The position numbers and the translations under genes were made by a program. A model generated the notes under the pieces. That model did no database searches. It saw nothing but the letters and a program-made list of their open reading frames with translations, and was not told where the DNA came from. Of a stretch of DNA of 64,000 nucleotides, positions 19,938 through 28,824 are shown piece after piece; position 1 is the first letter of the stretch, and every line of letters starts with the position of its first letter. Source of the DNA: Paenibacillus auburnensis (GTDB taxonomy: Bacteria > Bacillota > Bacilli > Paenibacillales > Paenibacillaceae); NCBI RefSeq assembly GCF_927798115.1, contig NZ_CAKMMG010000002.1:434001-498000 (forward strand), read 5' to 3'.

Positions 19938-22325
19938 TTATTTATTCAGGCCTTTCCAGACCCAGTTCTCAACTTCCGGAAGATCAATACCCTCTTCGCG
20001 GATAAATTCATAATGCTTCTTAACCATAGCATCCATCTCAGCTGCGATAGCAGTGTACTGATCTGCTTGCGGCAGGCTCAGAACAGCTTCCTTCGTCAGG
20101 TCGAAACGGTCCATCTGATTCAGTACGCGCATATCGAACGGAGTCGTAATATCGCCGTTCTCACGGTAGCCGTGTACATGCAGATTATGGTTGTGGCGGT
20201 CAAAGAACAGGTCTTTGATAAGCCCTTCATAGCCGTGGAATGCGAAGATTACCGGTTTGTCTTTTGTGAAAAATTGATCAAACTCTTCGTCGGATAAGCC
20301 GCGCGGATCCAGCTTCTGGCTTCTCAGCTTGAGCAGATCGACTACGTTGATATAACGGATTTTCAGCTCAGGCAATTTCTCATTGAGGATGGAGATAGCA
20401 GCCAAGGCTTCAATGGTCGGTTCTGTACCTGCGGAAGCAAAGACAACATCCGGTTCGCCGCCGTTATCAGTGCTGGCCCAGTCAATGATCTTCAGCCCTT
20501 TATCAACCAGCTCCTGCGCTTCTGCCGCACTAAACCACTGCGGACGCGGATGCTTGGAGGAGACGATCAGGTTGATCTTCTGACGGTCGTTCAGTACGGT
20601 ATCGAATACAGCCAGCAAAGAGTTCGCATCGGCAGGCAGATATTCACGGATGAATTCCGGCTTTTTGTCAGCCAGGTGACCTAAGAGACCCGGATCCTGG
20701 TGAGTGTAGCCGTTGTGATCCTGCTGGAACACTGTCGAAGTTGCTACAACATTCAATGAAGGGATGTCTGCACGCCAGCCTTGATCGGTTGCCTTGCGCA
20801 GCCATTTGAAGTGCTGGGTAATCATCGAATCAACAACGCGCAGGAATGCTTCATAGCTTGCGAAGAATCCGTGGCGGCCTGTCAGAACATAACCTTCGAG
20901 CAAGCCTTCTGCCTGGTGCTCAGACAGCTGGGAGTCAATAACACGGCCATAGGAAGCCAGGAATTCATCATTAGGCTCAATAACCTGATCCAGCCATTGG
21001 CGTTTGGTTACTTCGAAGACTGGTCCCAGACGGTTGGACATCGTTTCATCCGGTCCGAAAATCCGGAAGTTGCGGTTAGGCTCATTGCGCAGCACAACCT
21101 CTTTCAGATATTTCCCCAGAACCGCCATGTCCTGTGCTACAACTTTACCTGGAACAGAGTTATCCAGTGCATAGTCGGCAAAGTCCGGCAGGTTCAGATC
21201 TTTAATCAGGTGGCCGGCGTTAGTCACAGGATTCATGCCCATACGTCTGTCGCCTTTTGGAAGGATTTCGGCAAGCTCTGCGTTCAAACGGCCGTTCTCA
21301 TCGAATAATTCTTCCGGTCTGTAGCTGTGCATCCAGTCCAGCAGGGCCGGTGCATGTTTCATATTCTTCTGGTCTACCGGAATTGGCACCTGATGGGCAC
21401 GGAACGAACCTGTGTTAGGCACGCCATCCCACTGCGCAGGTCCAGTCCAGCCCTTAGGGGAACGGAAGACGAGCATCGGCCATACCGGACGGGTAAGGTC
21501 GTTATTTTCGCGCGCATTTTTCTGGATCGCTGCGATTCTTTCAACGATAGCATCCAGAGCTTTCGCCATTTCAGGGTGCATATGTTCAGGATCTTCGCCT
21601 TCAACGAAGAACGGTTCCCAGCCCATGCCTGTGAAGTAGGCGGTAATTTCTTCTTTCGATTGACGGGACAGAATTGTCGGGTTGCTGATCTTGAAGCCGT
21701 TCAAGTGCAGAATCGGCAATACAGCACCATCGGTAACCGGGTTGATGAAGCGGTTGGAGAACCAGGAAGCTGCCAGCGGTCCGGTTTCGGCTTCGCCGTC
21801 TCCGACAACAACTGCCGAGATCAGGTCCGGATTATCCAGAATAGCGCCAACGCCATGGGACAAGGAATATCCAAGCTCTCCGCCTTCATGAATCGATCCC
21901 GGTGTTTCCGGTGCAGCATGGGAAGCAACGCCGCCCGGGAACGAGAATTGTTTGAACAGTTTCTTCAGACCAGGGATGTCCTGGGTAATTTCCGGATAGA
22001 TTTCGGTGTAGCTGCCATCCAGATAGGAGTTGGAAACCATAACCTGGCCGCCATGGCCCGGGCCTTCAACATAGAACATATTCAAGTCATATTTAGTAAT
22101 TACACGATTCAAATGGGCATAGATGAAGTTCTGGCCGGGAATAGTACCCCAGTGCCCGATCGGTTTAATTTTTACGTCAGCGTCTTTAAGAGGCTCTCTC
22201 AAAAGCGGGTTGTCTTTCAAGTACAGCTGCCCTACTGAAATATAGTTCGTTGCACGCCAGTAAGCATCCAGCTTCTTCAGATACGTTTTTGATGAGTAAT
22301 CAACATTCAAGGTCGATAATCCCAT
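19938..22325 (-). CDS. xfp: Xylulose-5-phosphate/fructose-6-phosphate phosphoketolase
   Basis: 795 residues, normal for the family. Thiamine diphosphate-dependent: TPP-binding GDGEAETGP and the phosphoketolase signatures [19 protein letters not shown] and EGPGHGG are present. It splits Xu5P (or F6P) with phosphate into acetyl-phosphate plus glyceraldehyde-3-P (or erythrose-4-P), feeding pentose carbon to acetate. ATG at 22325 has AGGGAG 8 nt before it. It lies after a GntR gene, separated by a strong terminator, and has its own promoter. With the nearby secreted xylanase it fits pentose use, although no xylose transport or isomerase genes are in the window. Confidence 0.96.
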   Translation of the reverse strand: MGLSTLNVDYSSKTYLKKLDAYWRATNYISVGQLYLKDNPLLREPLKDADVKIKPIGHWGTIPGQNFIYAHLNRVITKYDLNMFYVEGPGHGGQVMVSNSYLDGSYTEIYPEITQDIPGLKKLFKQFSFPGGVASHAAPETPGSIHEGGELGYSLSHGVGAILDNPDLISAVVVGDGEAETGPLAASWFSNRFINPVTDGAVLPILHLNGFKISNPTILSRQSKEEITAYFTGMGWEPFFVEGEDPEHMHPEMAKALDAIVERIAAIQKNARENNDLTRPVWPMLVFRSPKGWTGPAQWDGVPNTGSFRAHQVPIPVDQKNMKHAPALLDWMHSYRPEELFDENGRLNAELAEILPKGDRRMGMNPVTNAGHLIKDLNLPDFADYALDNSVPGKVVAQDMAVLGKYLKEVVLRNEPNRNFRIFGPDETMSNRLGPVFEVTKRQWLDQVIEPNDEFLASYGRVIDSQLSEHQAEGLLEGYVLTGRHGFFASYEAFLRVVDSMITQHFKWLRKATDQGWRADIPSLNVVATSTVFQQDHNGYTHQDPGLLGHLADKKPEFIREYLPADANSLLAVFDTVLNDRQKINLIVSSKHPRPQWFSAAEAQELVDKGLKIIDWASTDNGGEPDVVFASAGTEPTIEALAAISILNEKLPELKIRYINVVDLLKLRSQKLDPRGLSDEEFDQFFTKDKPVIFAFHGYEGLIKDLFFDRHNHNLHVHGYRENGDITTPFDMRVLNQMDRFDLTKEAVLSLPQADQYTAIAAEMDAMVKKHYEFIREEGIDLPEVENWVWKGLNK

Positions 22326-22383
22326 TTTCTCCACTCCCTGTTTAATTATGAATACAATACCAATCTCTTTTCTCTACACGTAC

Positions 22384-22411
22384 ATCATACCTCTGCAAAA
22401 AATAAATACAA
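22384..22411 (-). promoter_or_regulatory. Candidate promoter of the phosphoketolase gene
   Basis: Minus-strand TTGTAT (22411-22406), 16-nt spacer, TATGAT (22389-22384). It lies in the 280-nt gap between gntR and xfp. No clear GntR operator was identified there. Confidence 0.5.
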
Positions 22412-22583
22412 CCTTTTTGACAAGTGATACGGTCCAATTTTGTGAAATTTTGAACATAGTATGAAAATCGGGCCCATAACGCAGGAAAACAGCTTTATTT
22501 CTATAATTTTTACCAATATATTACACGAAATAATTTAGATAAACTTTTAAACTTCACCACAACAGCGACTACAAGACAAAAAA

Positions 22584-22617
22584 AATAAGACCGGGAAATT
22601 TCCCGGTCTTATTTTTA
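22584..22617 (-). terminator. Terminator of the GntR regulator gene
   Basis: Near-perfect hairpin AATAAGACCGGGAAA/TTTCCCGGTCTTATT with a run of Ts on the minus side, overlapping the gene's stop region. Confidence 0.9.
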
Positions 22618-23337
22618 ATGTACCGATACAAAAGTATTGAATTTGAGATATTTGTAATGGAACCGCATGTGTGAGAATTCAAAGGGGGTCCCGTTATCCA
22701 AAAAGAAGATTCCTTCCATGATCCCCACGGGTTCATTTACGCTTAAATGCAGCAGTTCCTGGTCCTCCGGCTCGGAAGGCTCGGCAAAGATGGACAGAAA
22801 CGATTTGGTGACGGCAATGTTGCGCGAGTCCTCCAGATAATTGAAGATCGATCCTTCGATAATCGTCTGATTGAGATCCTGAACGATTTTGATCGGAATA
22901 TACCCCGTCTCAATCATAAAGGGCTCATCGTCGAACAGGCGCAGACGGACGATCTTGTAGACAAAGTCATGGGGCCCGAGGAACAAATCACGCTGCAGCT
23001 CCTTGGTGGGTGGAATCACCTCGAAATTCAGCACTTTGACTTTCGGCTTCTTGCCGTGCATCTGAAAATTGTCGGTAACGCCCAGATTCGAGCCTTCGTA
23101 GTTAAAGATGGATTCGTTTTTTATGTACAGGGGATTGATGAACGTACCTGAACCGCGTTTTTTGAAAATAATGCCGACGCTCTCCATTTTGGTCAGCGCA
23201 CGCTTGATGGAGCTGCGGCTTACCTGATAGGTCTCGCTGAGGCTCCGTTCATCCGGCAATCTCATATCGGCGAATTCTCCCGCGAATATTTTCATTTTTA
23301 GATCATCAATAATCTGTTTGTAGACAAATTGTGTCAT
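22615..23337 (-). CDS. GntR family regulator with UTRA ligand-binding domain
   Basis: 240 residues. The N-terminal winged helix (SLSETYQVSRSSIKRALTKM, then FKKRGSGTFINP) is joined to a UTRA effector domain (~95-235), placing it in the HutC subfamily. These bind sugar phosphates, amino acids or similar ligands and usually repress neighbouring genes. AAGGGAG lies 6 nt before the ATG. It is directly upstream of xfp on the same strand, so xfp is the likely target; its effector may be a pentose-pathway phosphate. That is inference. Confidence 0.88.
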   Translation of the reverse strand: MTQFVYKQIIDDLKMKIFAGEFADMRLPDERSLSETYQVSRSSIKRALTKMESVGIIFKKRGSGTFINPLYIKNESIFNYEGSNLGVTDNFQMHGKKPKVKVLNFEVIPPTKELQRDLFLGPHDFVYKIVRLRLFDDEPFMIETGYIPIKIVQDLNQTIIEGSIFNYLEDSRNIAVTKSFLSIFAEPSEPEDQELLHLSVNEPVGIMEGIFFLDNGTPFEFSHMRFHYKYLKFNTFVSVH

Positions 23338-23594
23338 GAAGTACTCCCTTTCAGGTCTTCTATCACTTCATAAAGCCTAATGTTAACTATATCATATTCA
23401 TCTGATAGTTCATACAGATTTGGGCTGACGTTTCGCTGGCAACCATCGTTTTATAGTTGTTTAGGTCTATGATCTTTGTAATGGAGATTTCTCCCGCCGA
23501 AGGATATAGTGATTCCGGGCCCGCATTGGTAATAAATGTATCCCTTGAAGATAAGATGGCTGGCCCGGTAAATAATTAAGGAGGGTTATGGCCA

Positions 23595-24452
23595 ATGATG
23601 CCACGTAAAACCAGGAATACTTCATCTATATTTGAAGCAAGACCCGTGTCTGTCCCTTTGATCGCAGGGATGATTATCATTCAGATTATCTTTTCGCTTT
23701 CGGTTAATCTCATTTACTTTGAACGCGGATACTATCGTACGATTTCTGATCTTACCAACGGCTGGATCGGCGGAACACTAAGTGCTAATCTGATTGGCCT
23801 GCTGGTGGAGGTAGCCGTCTTTTTATGGGCCATCGTCAAAGTACACCCGGGCGAACTGGGCTTGAAGAAGGAAAAACTCCTGCCGGGTGTAATGAGCTTC
23901 CTGCTCTTCTGGTTCGCCATTCACCTCATCAATCTGGGCGTGAACCTCTTTACCGGCTCCCGCATCGTATTTAACGATAATTTAACCCAGTATCCGAGTG
24001 ATCTGATCGGGGGGTTACTGGGACAGCTTTTTGGCAATGCGCTGCTGGAGGAAATCGTGTTCCGGGGCTTTTTATTTATTCAGATCTTTCTTTTATGCAG
24101 CAAAATAAAACGTCATTCGTCTCGCGTTACTGCAGCCTTGTTCATTTCTCAGACGATTTTTGCGCTTATGCATATTCCTAACCGGATCTATTCCGGCTAC
24201 GCCGGGATGGAGTTTGTATATGATTTTATACAGCTTGTCATTTTCGGAATCATGTTCTGCCTGCTTTATTTACTGACTGAAAATTTGTTTTTTGTTGTCG
24301 GTGTCCACTCCTTGATGAATGAACCGCTGATGTTATGGTACAACGATTATATTAATATCATTGTTTTAAGCAGTAGTGTGAGCTTGGTATGTCTGCTGCT
24401 CTTGCTGAAAAGAAAGCGGCGGCATTCACACCGGACGATAATTGATCTATAG
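23595..24452 (+). CDS. CPBP family intramembrane metalloprotease
   Basis: 285 residues with about seven to eight membrane helices. The three family motifs are present: EEIVFRGFLF (EExxxR), FALMHIPNR (the FxxxH motif) and HSLMNEP. CPBP (Abi/Rce1-like) proteins cleave prenylated or other peptides in the membrane, and in Gram-positive bacteria often serve bacteriocin immunity or maturation. No bacteriocin gene was seen nearby. GGAGGG lies 9 nt before the paired ATGs. It is divergent from the GntR gene across a 258-nt gap in which no other feature was found. Confidence 0.85.
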   Translation: MMPRKTRNTSSIFEARPVSVPLIAGMIIIQIIFSLSVNLIYFERGYYRTISDLTNGWIGGTLSANLIGLLVEVAVFLWAIVKVHPGELGLKKEKLLPGVMSFLLFWFAIHLINLGVNLFTGSRIVFNDNLTQYPSDLIGGLLGQLFGNALLEEIVFRGFLFIQIFLLCSKIKRHSSRVTAALFISQTIFALMHIPNRIYSGYAGMEFVYDFIQLVIFGIMFCLLYLLTENLFFVVGVHSLMNEPLMLWYNDYINIIVLSSSVSLVCLLLLLKRKRRHSHRTIIDL

Positions 24453-24519
24453 CTCCATAGTTGAGCCTGCCCCGGAAAGCTTGTATCCTAAACATACAAG
24501 ACCACGACGGAGGTGTATG

Positions 24520-24807
24520 ATGACTTATTCACAGCGTTCAACCCATGCAGCGGCTGCATCTGATATCACGTATCTGGAATACCAGATTGGCCTTGCCGGG
24601 GAGGAATTGAAGGAAGCACAGAGGGTTATGGAGATTTATGAAGCGGATTTGAGAGTGCTGACAGCCTCTCCGGGATATGAGCCGGATTCCGATGTCCCGG
24701 AAGAGCAGCAGCTGCGGGAACAGGCGGCAAGGCAGCAAGCCTTGATAGAAGCCATTCGGGCCACCCTGGCCGGTCTTGAGGACGAACTCGCGAAGCTTGA
24801 AGATTAA
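24520..24807 (+). CDS. Small coiled-coil protein of unknown function
   Basis: A 95-residue acidic protein. Long amphipathic helices (EYQIGLAGEELKEAQRVMEIYEADLRVL and EEQQLREQAARQQALIEAIR...) suggest a coiled coil; no signal or membrane segment. GGAGG is 6 nt before ATG 24520 (an ATG at 24517 is only 3 nt away). It is on the same strand as the CPBP gene and is followed by a terminator, so it is probably real. I do not recognise a family. Confidence 0.7.
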   Translation: MTYSQRSTHAAAASDITYLEYQIGLAGEELKEAQRVMEIYEADLRVLTASPGYEPDSDVPEEQQLREQAARQQALIEAIRATLAGLEDELAKLED

Positions 24808-24833
24808 GCTGATATAGGTTTCTCTAGACCAAA

Positions 24834-24873
24834 AAGATGTTCCGGCCAAAGGCGGCCGGAACATCTTTTTAAT
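24834..24873. terminator. Bidirectional terminator
   Basis: AAAAAGATGTTCCGGCC / GGCCGGAACATCTTTTT, a long GC-rich stem with T runs on both sides, between the coiled-coil gene and the small membrane ORF. Confidence 0.9.
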
Positions 24874-24891
24874 GCGGGAAGGTACTTTCCT

Positions 24892-25101
24892 TTAATTCAT
24901 GTCTGCGATGGCTTTGTAAGCCGCCAGATCGGTGTATACCTCCACTTTAAGCGGATTACGGTTATGTTTGAATATTTTATAGCAATGATAAACAATTACG
25001 GCTATGTTAGCAGCCAAAGACAACGCACTCACAACCCATAATGCTGTTTCACTACTGGTAGTTCCTTGCATGAGGATATGATATTTCGTTTTAGTATTCA
25101 A
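24892..25101 (-). CDS. Possible small membrane protein (uncertain)
   Basis: A 69-codon frame with one strong hydrophobic helix (LWVVSALSLAANIAVIVYHCY) and a basic stretch after it (KIFKHNRNP). It ends just before a bidirectional terminator, which supports transcription. No ribosome site precedes the TTG at 25101, which lies on the edge of a dispersed repeat, nor the ATG at residue 11. It may be a 5'-damaged gene or not translated. Confidence 0.35.
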   Translation of the reverse strand: MNTKTKYHILMQGTTSSETALWVVSALSLAANIAVIVYHCYKIFKHNRNPLKVEVYTDLAAYKAIADMN

Positions 25102-25224
25102 TTGTTTGGACTTCCGGCCGCGGTTGAAATCCGGAGACTAGTTTTGCTTCCGATGCGAGCTTTCCAACGGAAACTTTCAGGCGGTCGCAATCGCTCCTAC
25201 TGTTCCAAAATCCCCCTCCGGCAC
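25101..25224. repeat. Dispersed intergenic repeat, rearranged copy B
   Basis: Shares the left end (TTTGGACTTCCGGCCG), the right stem arm (GAAATCCGGAGAC) and the right end (CGCTCCTACTGTTCCAAAAT...CCCCCTCCG) with copies A and C. It lacks the left stem arm and carries about 40 different bases (25139-25178) between the arm and GGCGG. It lies between the small membrane ORF and the tyrS terminator. Confidence 0.7.
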
Positions 25225-25238
25225 TCATCTTACGCAAA

Positions 25239-25291
25239 AGAAAAGGAGGGAGTCCCGGCAGCCGGTTCACGGCCTTCGGAACACCCTCCTT
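25239..25291 (-). terminator. Terminator of tyrS
   Basis: Minus-strand AAGGAGGG (25291-25284) pairs with CCCTCCTT (25250-25243), followed by TTCTTTTG, 26 nt past the tyrS stop. Confidence 0.7.
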
Positions 25292-25316
25292 GCTGAAGTT
25301 ATGTTGGATTACAACT

Positions 25317-26582
25317 TTATGTCAATTTCACCAGACTGTAATTTTTCTTGCCTTTGCGGACAATAATGAATTTCCCGCCGATCGCATGTTCAGCGGTAAT
25401 CTCAACCTCCAGCTCGTTTACACGCTCACCGTTGATGGAAATTGCACCCTTGGTAATGTCCTCACGCGCTTGGCGTTTGGATGGTTCTATGCCGAGGTCT
25501 ACCAGCCAGTCCACAATGTTCTTCGCTTCCTTGGAGGCGGTGTAGGTCGGCATTTCCTTGAAGCCTTCCTCGATTTCATCGGCGGTCAGCGAGCGGATAT
25601 CGCCACTGAACAAGGCTGCTGTAATGCGTTTGGCCTGCTCCAGCAGCTCTTCACCGTGAACGAACCGGGTCATCTCTTCGGCCAGAGCCTTTTGGGCTTC
25701 CCGTTTGTGCGGCTCCGACTCCACCTTGGCTGCGAGTGCTTCAATCTCCTCTTTGCCCAGGAAAGTGAAGTACTTCAGGTATTTCACCACGTCGCGGTCA
25801 TCGGTGTTTGCCCAGAACTGGTAGAATTCGTACGGCGTTGTTTTCTTCGGATCAAGCCATACCGCGCCTCCGGCAGTTTTACCGAACTTGGTGCCGTCTG
25901 CTTTAAGCATCAGCGGGATGGTCAGGCCGAAGGCTTTGGCCTCATTGCCTTCTTTTTTACGGATCAGGTCCAGACCGCTTGTAATGTTGCCCCATTGGTC
26001 AGAGCCGCCGATTTGCAGCTGCACATCCTCATGCTTGTACAGGTGCAGATAGTCGATCGACTGAAGAATCTGGTACGAGAATTCGGTGAACGAAATCCCG
26101 CTGTCCAGCCGGCTGGAGACAACATCCTTGGCCAGCATCGTATTGATGCTGAAGTTTTTGCCGAAATCACGCAGGAACTCAATCACGTTAATATCCTTGG
26201 TCCAATCGTAGTTGTTAACCAGGCGAACCTGGTTGGCGTCATCATCCGAGATGAAGAGCTTTTTCATCTGAGAAGTCAGCGCATCCACATTCTCCTGCAC
26301 CTGCTCCATCGTCTGCAGGGAACGCTCACTCTGGCGTCCGCTCGGGTCGCCGATGGTACCTGTAGCTCCGCCGATCAGGATCACCGGACGGTGCCCGGCC
26401 AGCTGGAAGCGTCTGAGCATCATAAACGGAATCAGATGGCCGATATGCATGCTGTCACCCGTCGGGTCTACACCGCAATACAGCGAGACCGCCTTGCTGT
26501 TCGTTAATTCGCGCAGTCCTTCTGCATCTGTCTGCTGGTTAATGGCGTCGCGCCATTCCAGTTCATCGATAATATTCAACAT
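25317..26582 (-). CDS. tyrS: Tyrosyl-tRNA synthetase
   Basis: 421 residues of the bacterial TyrRS type. The class I HIGH motif is in DSMHIGHLIPF, the KMSKS-like motif is KFGKTAGG, tyrosine-binding residues lie in SLYCGVDPT and QIGGSDQWGN, and an S4 RNA-binding domain is at the C-terminus (GAISINGERVNELEVEI). It charges tRNA-Tyr. ATG 26582 is chosen because AAAGGAG is 6 nt before it; the ATG two codons earlier touches the ribosome site. A T-box leader precedes it. Confidence 0.97.
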   Translation of the reverse strand: MLNIIDELEWRDAINQQTDAEGLRELTNSKAVSLYCGVDPTGDSMHIGHLIPFMMLRRFQLAGHRPVILIGGATGTIGDPSGRQSERSLQTMEQVQENVDALTSQMKKLFISDDDANQVRLVNNYDWTKDINVIEFLRDFGKNFSINTMLAKDVVSSRLDSGISFTEFSYQILQSIDYLHLYKHEDVQLQIGGSDQWGNITSGLDLIRKKEGNEAKAFGLTIPLMLKADGTKFGKTAGGAVWLDPKKTTPYEFYQFWANTDDRDVVKYLKYFTFLGKEEIEALAAKVESEPHKREAQKALAEEMTRFVHGEELLEQAKRITAALFSGDIRSLTADEIEEGFKEMPTYTASKEAKNIVDWLVDLGIEPSKRQAREDITKGAISINGERVNELEVEITAEHAIGGKFIIVRKGKKNYSLVKLT

Positions 26583-26667
26583 ATACATCTCCTTTGGAAG
26601 TTGTCGGTTCTTGTATGATCTACGTCCTGAGCGGGGAGCGGCGCGGTTCCGGACAGCTTAAAAATCC

Positions 26668-26930
26668 AATAAAAAAATCGCCCCCTTGTCTGTTCAGACA
26701 CAGGGACGATTGGATTAACCGTGTTACCACCCAAATTGCACGAACACCAGGAACAAGCGTGTCCGTACCACTATCAGCGAGTTATCGTTCGCTTAGCTCC
26801 GCTTGGCATTACCCAAGATACTCCAGAGTGTATTTCGCAGCCCTCGTATGTACCGGGTTCCATCACCCCCCGGCTTTCTGTGACAGGGACTAAGCTGCTA
26901 CTGCGCTCATTCAACGTATACCAACTATAA
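26668..26930 (-). promoter_or_regulatory. T-box riboswitch leader of tyrS
   Basis: Minus-strand GGGTGGTAACACGG (26732-26719) is the T-box. A terminator (GTCCCTGTGTCTG...CAGACAAGGGGGC then ATTTTTTTATT) follows it. In stem I, CGAAATACACTCTGGAG carries a tyrosine specifier UAC at 26832-26830. The 440-nt gap between tyrS and the atzF-like gene is mostly this leader. Confidence 0.93.
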
Positions 26931-27020
26931 GATTACAGAAAGTATAGCTCAAGACCAAATTTGTTGTCAATCCAGCCGGGAAACCTTAACCGGGTCTGCC
27001 GGCCGGTAACAGGATTAATG

Positions 27021-28820
27021 TCAGGCATAACGCCAGCCGCCGCAGGCAGTTATATTCTCCCCTTCTGCCTCAGCATAGCCTTCACAGATGAATCCCATAA
27101 CCTCACAACCGTCCTCAAGCTCCACCTTCCCAAGCCCAAGCGGTGCAGGAATTAAGGCTGCAAATGCACCGACGGATTGTTCCGGCATCTTCCAAAGCTC
27201 AAGCTGAATTGAGCCTCCGCCTTGAGCTTTCTTAATTAACCCGGGTTTGGCAGGTACGGACTGCAATCTGATCATTTCATAGCAAGGCGCCGTTCTCGCC
27301 TCTCGCCAAAAATAAGCGCCATGGCTGGCCATCTGCTTCTCAAGCGGAAAGCCTTTCATATGCAGTCCGCAGACGGCAATCGTTGTCCATTGCTGTACAG
27401 GACAGAATGTCACGCTCCCTGCTTTTTCTACTATTCCTGCTGTCTCTTCTGCTTCCACTTCTTCAGCTGATGCTCCGGAGAAGTATAGGCTTGCTGTTCC
27501 CGCCAGCAGATGCTCGTTGTCCGCCAGCGCGAACAAGGTGACTCCAAAAGGCAAATCCTGCGCCGCTTCCCCGGCAGGAATAGCTACCGCAGACAGATCA
27601 AGCAAATTACAATGATTGGTGTACCGGCCCATATCCGAATTCGCGCCGACCGGATTCAGCTCCACCTGCTCTCTGGTCCAGGTTCCTCCACAGGTTGGCA
27701 TGACCAGGACCGCATCCCGTAGCAGCTCCCGGCACTCGCCCTTGTACCGCTGCAGCCGGTGCATTGCCTGAAACAGACCAGAGGCCGTATGCTGCTCCCC
27801 GTTTCCCGATGATAAAATCCGTTCAGTTACTGGAAGAACGGATGCGCGGTTATTCTCTACATATTCTCCCAAAGCGGCCCAACGCTCGGCTACCCAAGGA
27901 CCATCATACAGGATGGACGCCGCTTCGAAGAACATCGTACAGTCCACGTATTCTACCGGAATCCCCAGCCCCTTCAGCGAGTCGCCCGCCGCTTGCCAGG
28001 CCCGCCGGTAATCCTCCTCATGGGGCCCATAGAAGCCAAGCGGATCTGCCGGGAACAGCAGCCTGGCAGGAAGACGGTCTGCTTCCCGCGGGATACTGCG
28101 GGACCAGGGATCGGAGGCATCCCGGCCGCGCACCTGCCGGTCAACCAGCAGGGCATCCTCCAGTTCATTCGCGAACACCGTGACACAATCCAGGCTGGCG
28201 CAAGCCGGGACTACTCCCAAGGTGGGCCAGGCTCCCAGGCTGGGCTTATACCCTACCAGACCGTTCAGTGCCGCAGGCACACGCCCTGAGCCGGCAGTAT
28301 CCGTGCCCAGCGAGAAGACAGCCTGGCCGCGAGCAACAGCAACTGCCGAGCCGGAGCTGGAGCCGCCGCTGATATATTCCGGTCTGAGCGCGTTATGCAC
28401 AGCCCCATGGGGACTTCTTGTGCCGACTAGTCCGGTGGCAAATTGATCCAGATTGCTTTTGCCTACCGGAACCGCCCCTGCACCGACTAAACGCTCCACC
28501 ACAGAAGAGTGTCTGTCCGGTATATAGCTGAAATCCGGACAAGCTGCTGTTGTGGGGAAACCCAGTACATCAATATTATCCTTGACCGCAAACGGAATTC
28601 CCCAGAGCGGATAATTCTCCCTGTCCAAATGGCTTATAGCCTCCAGATAGGGCTGTATCCGCCCGTAGTCCGGCGGCTCAATCCAAATATTCAGCTCCTG
28701 ATCCTGCTGTGAACGCCGGATAATTTCACGGATAACCGCTTCCGGCGTGAGCACTCCACTTCTGTATTGGTCCCGCAGCCATCCTGCAGACAGCTTGAGC
28801 GGAAATTCGGCCATTTCCAT
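27021..28820 (-). CDS. atzF: Allophanate hydrolase (AtzF type)
   Basis: 599 residues: an amidase-signature domain (~1-440) followed by the C-terminal domain typical of AtzF (~470-599). The Ser-cisSer-Lys triad is visible: Lys80 in PFAVKDN, cis-Ser in ISGGSSSGSA (~154-155), nucleophile Ser178 in DTAGSGR. AtzF splits allophanate to ammonia and CO2. There is no urea carboxylase in the cluster, so allophanate should come from biuret. AGGAG lies 8 nt before ATG 28820; the start is 4 nt after the PucR stop. It is the last gene of the cyanurate operon. Confidence 0.88.
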   Translation of the reverse strand: MEMAEFPLKLSAGWLRDQYRSGVLTPEAVIREIIRRSQQDQELNIWIEPPDYGRIQPYLEAISHLDRENYPLWGIPFAVKDNIDVLGFPTTAACPDFSYIPDRHSSVVERLVGAGAVPVGKSNLDQFATGLVGTRSPHGAVHNALRPEYISGGSSSGSAVAVARGQAVFSLGTDTAGSGRVPAALNGLVGYKPSLGAWPTLGVVPACASLDCVTVFANELEDALLVDRQVRGRDASDPWSRSIPREADRLPARLLFPADPLGFYGPHEEDYRRAWQAAGDSLKGLGIPVEYVDCTMFFEAASILYDGPWVAERWAALGEYVENNRASVLPVTERILSSGNGEQHTASGLFQAMHRLQRYKGECRELLRDAVLVMPTCGGTWTREQVELNPVGANSDMGRYTNHCNLLDLSAVAIPAGEAAQDLPFGVTLFALADNEHLLAGTASLYFSGASAEEVEAEETAGIVEKAGSVTFCPVQQWTTIAVCGLHMKGFPLEKQMASHGAYFWREARTAPCYEMIRLQSVPAKPGLIKKAQGGGSIQLELWKMPEQSVGAFAALIPAPLGLGKVELEDGCEVMGFICEGYAEAEGENITACGGWRYA

Positions 28821-28824
28821 GTTG

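Noticed and set aside
21327..22238. 303-codon plus-strand ORF
   Set aside because: Antisense shadow of the phosphoketolase gene.
25290..26507. 405-codon plus-strand ORF
   Set aside because: Antisense shadow of tyrS.
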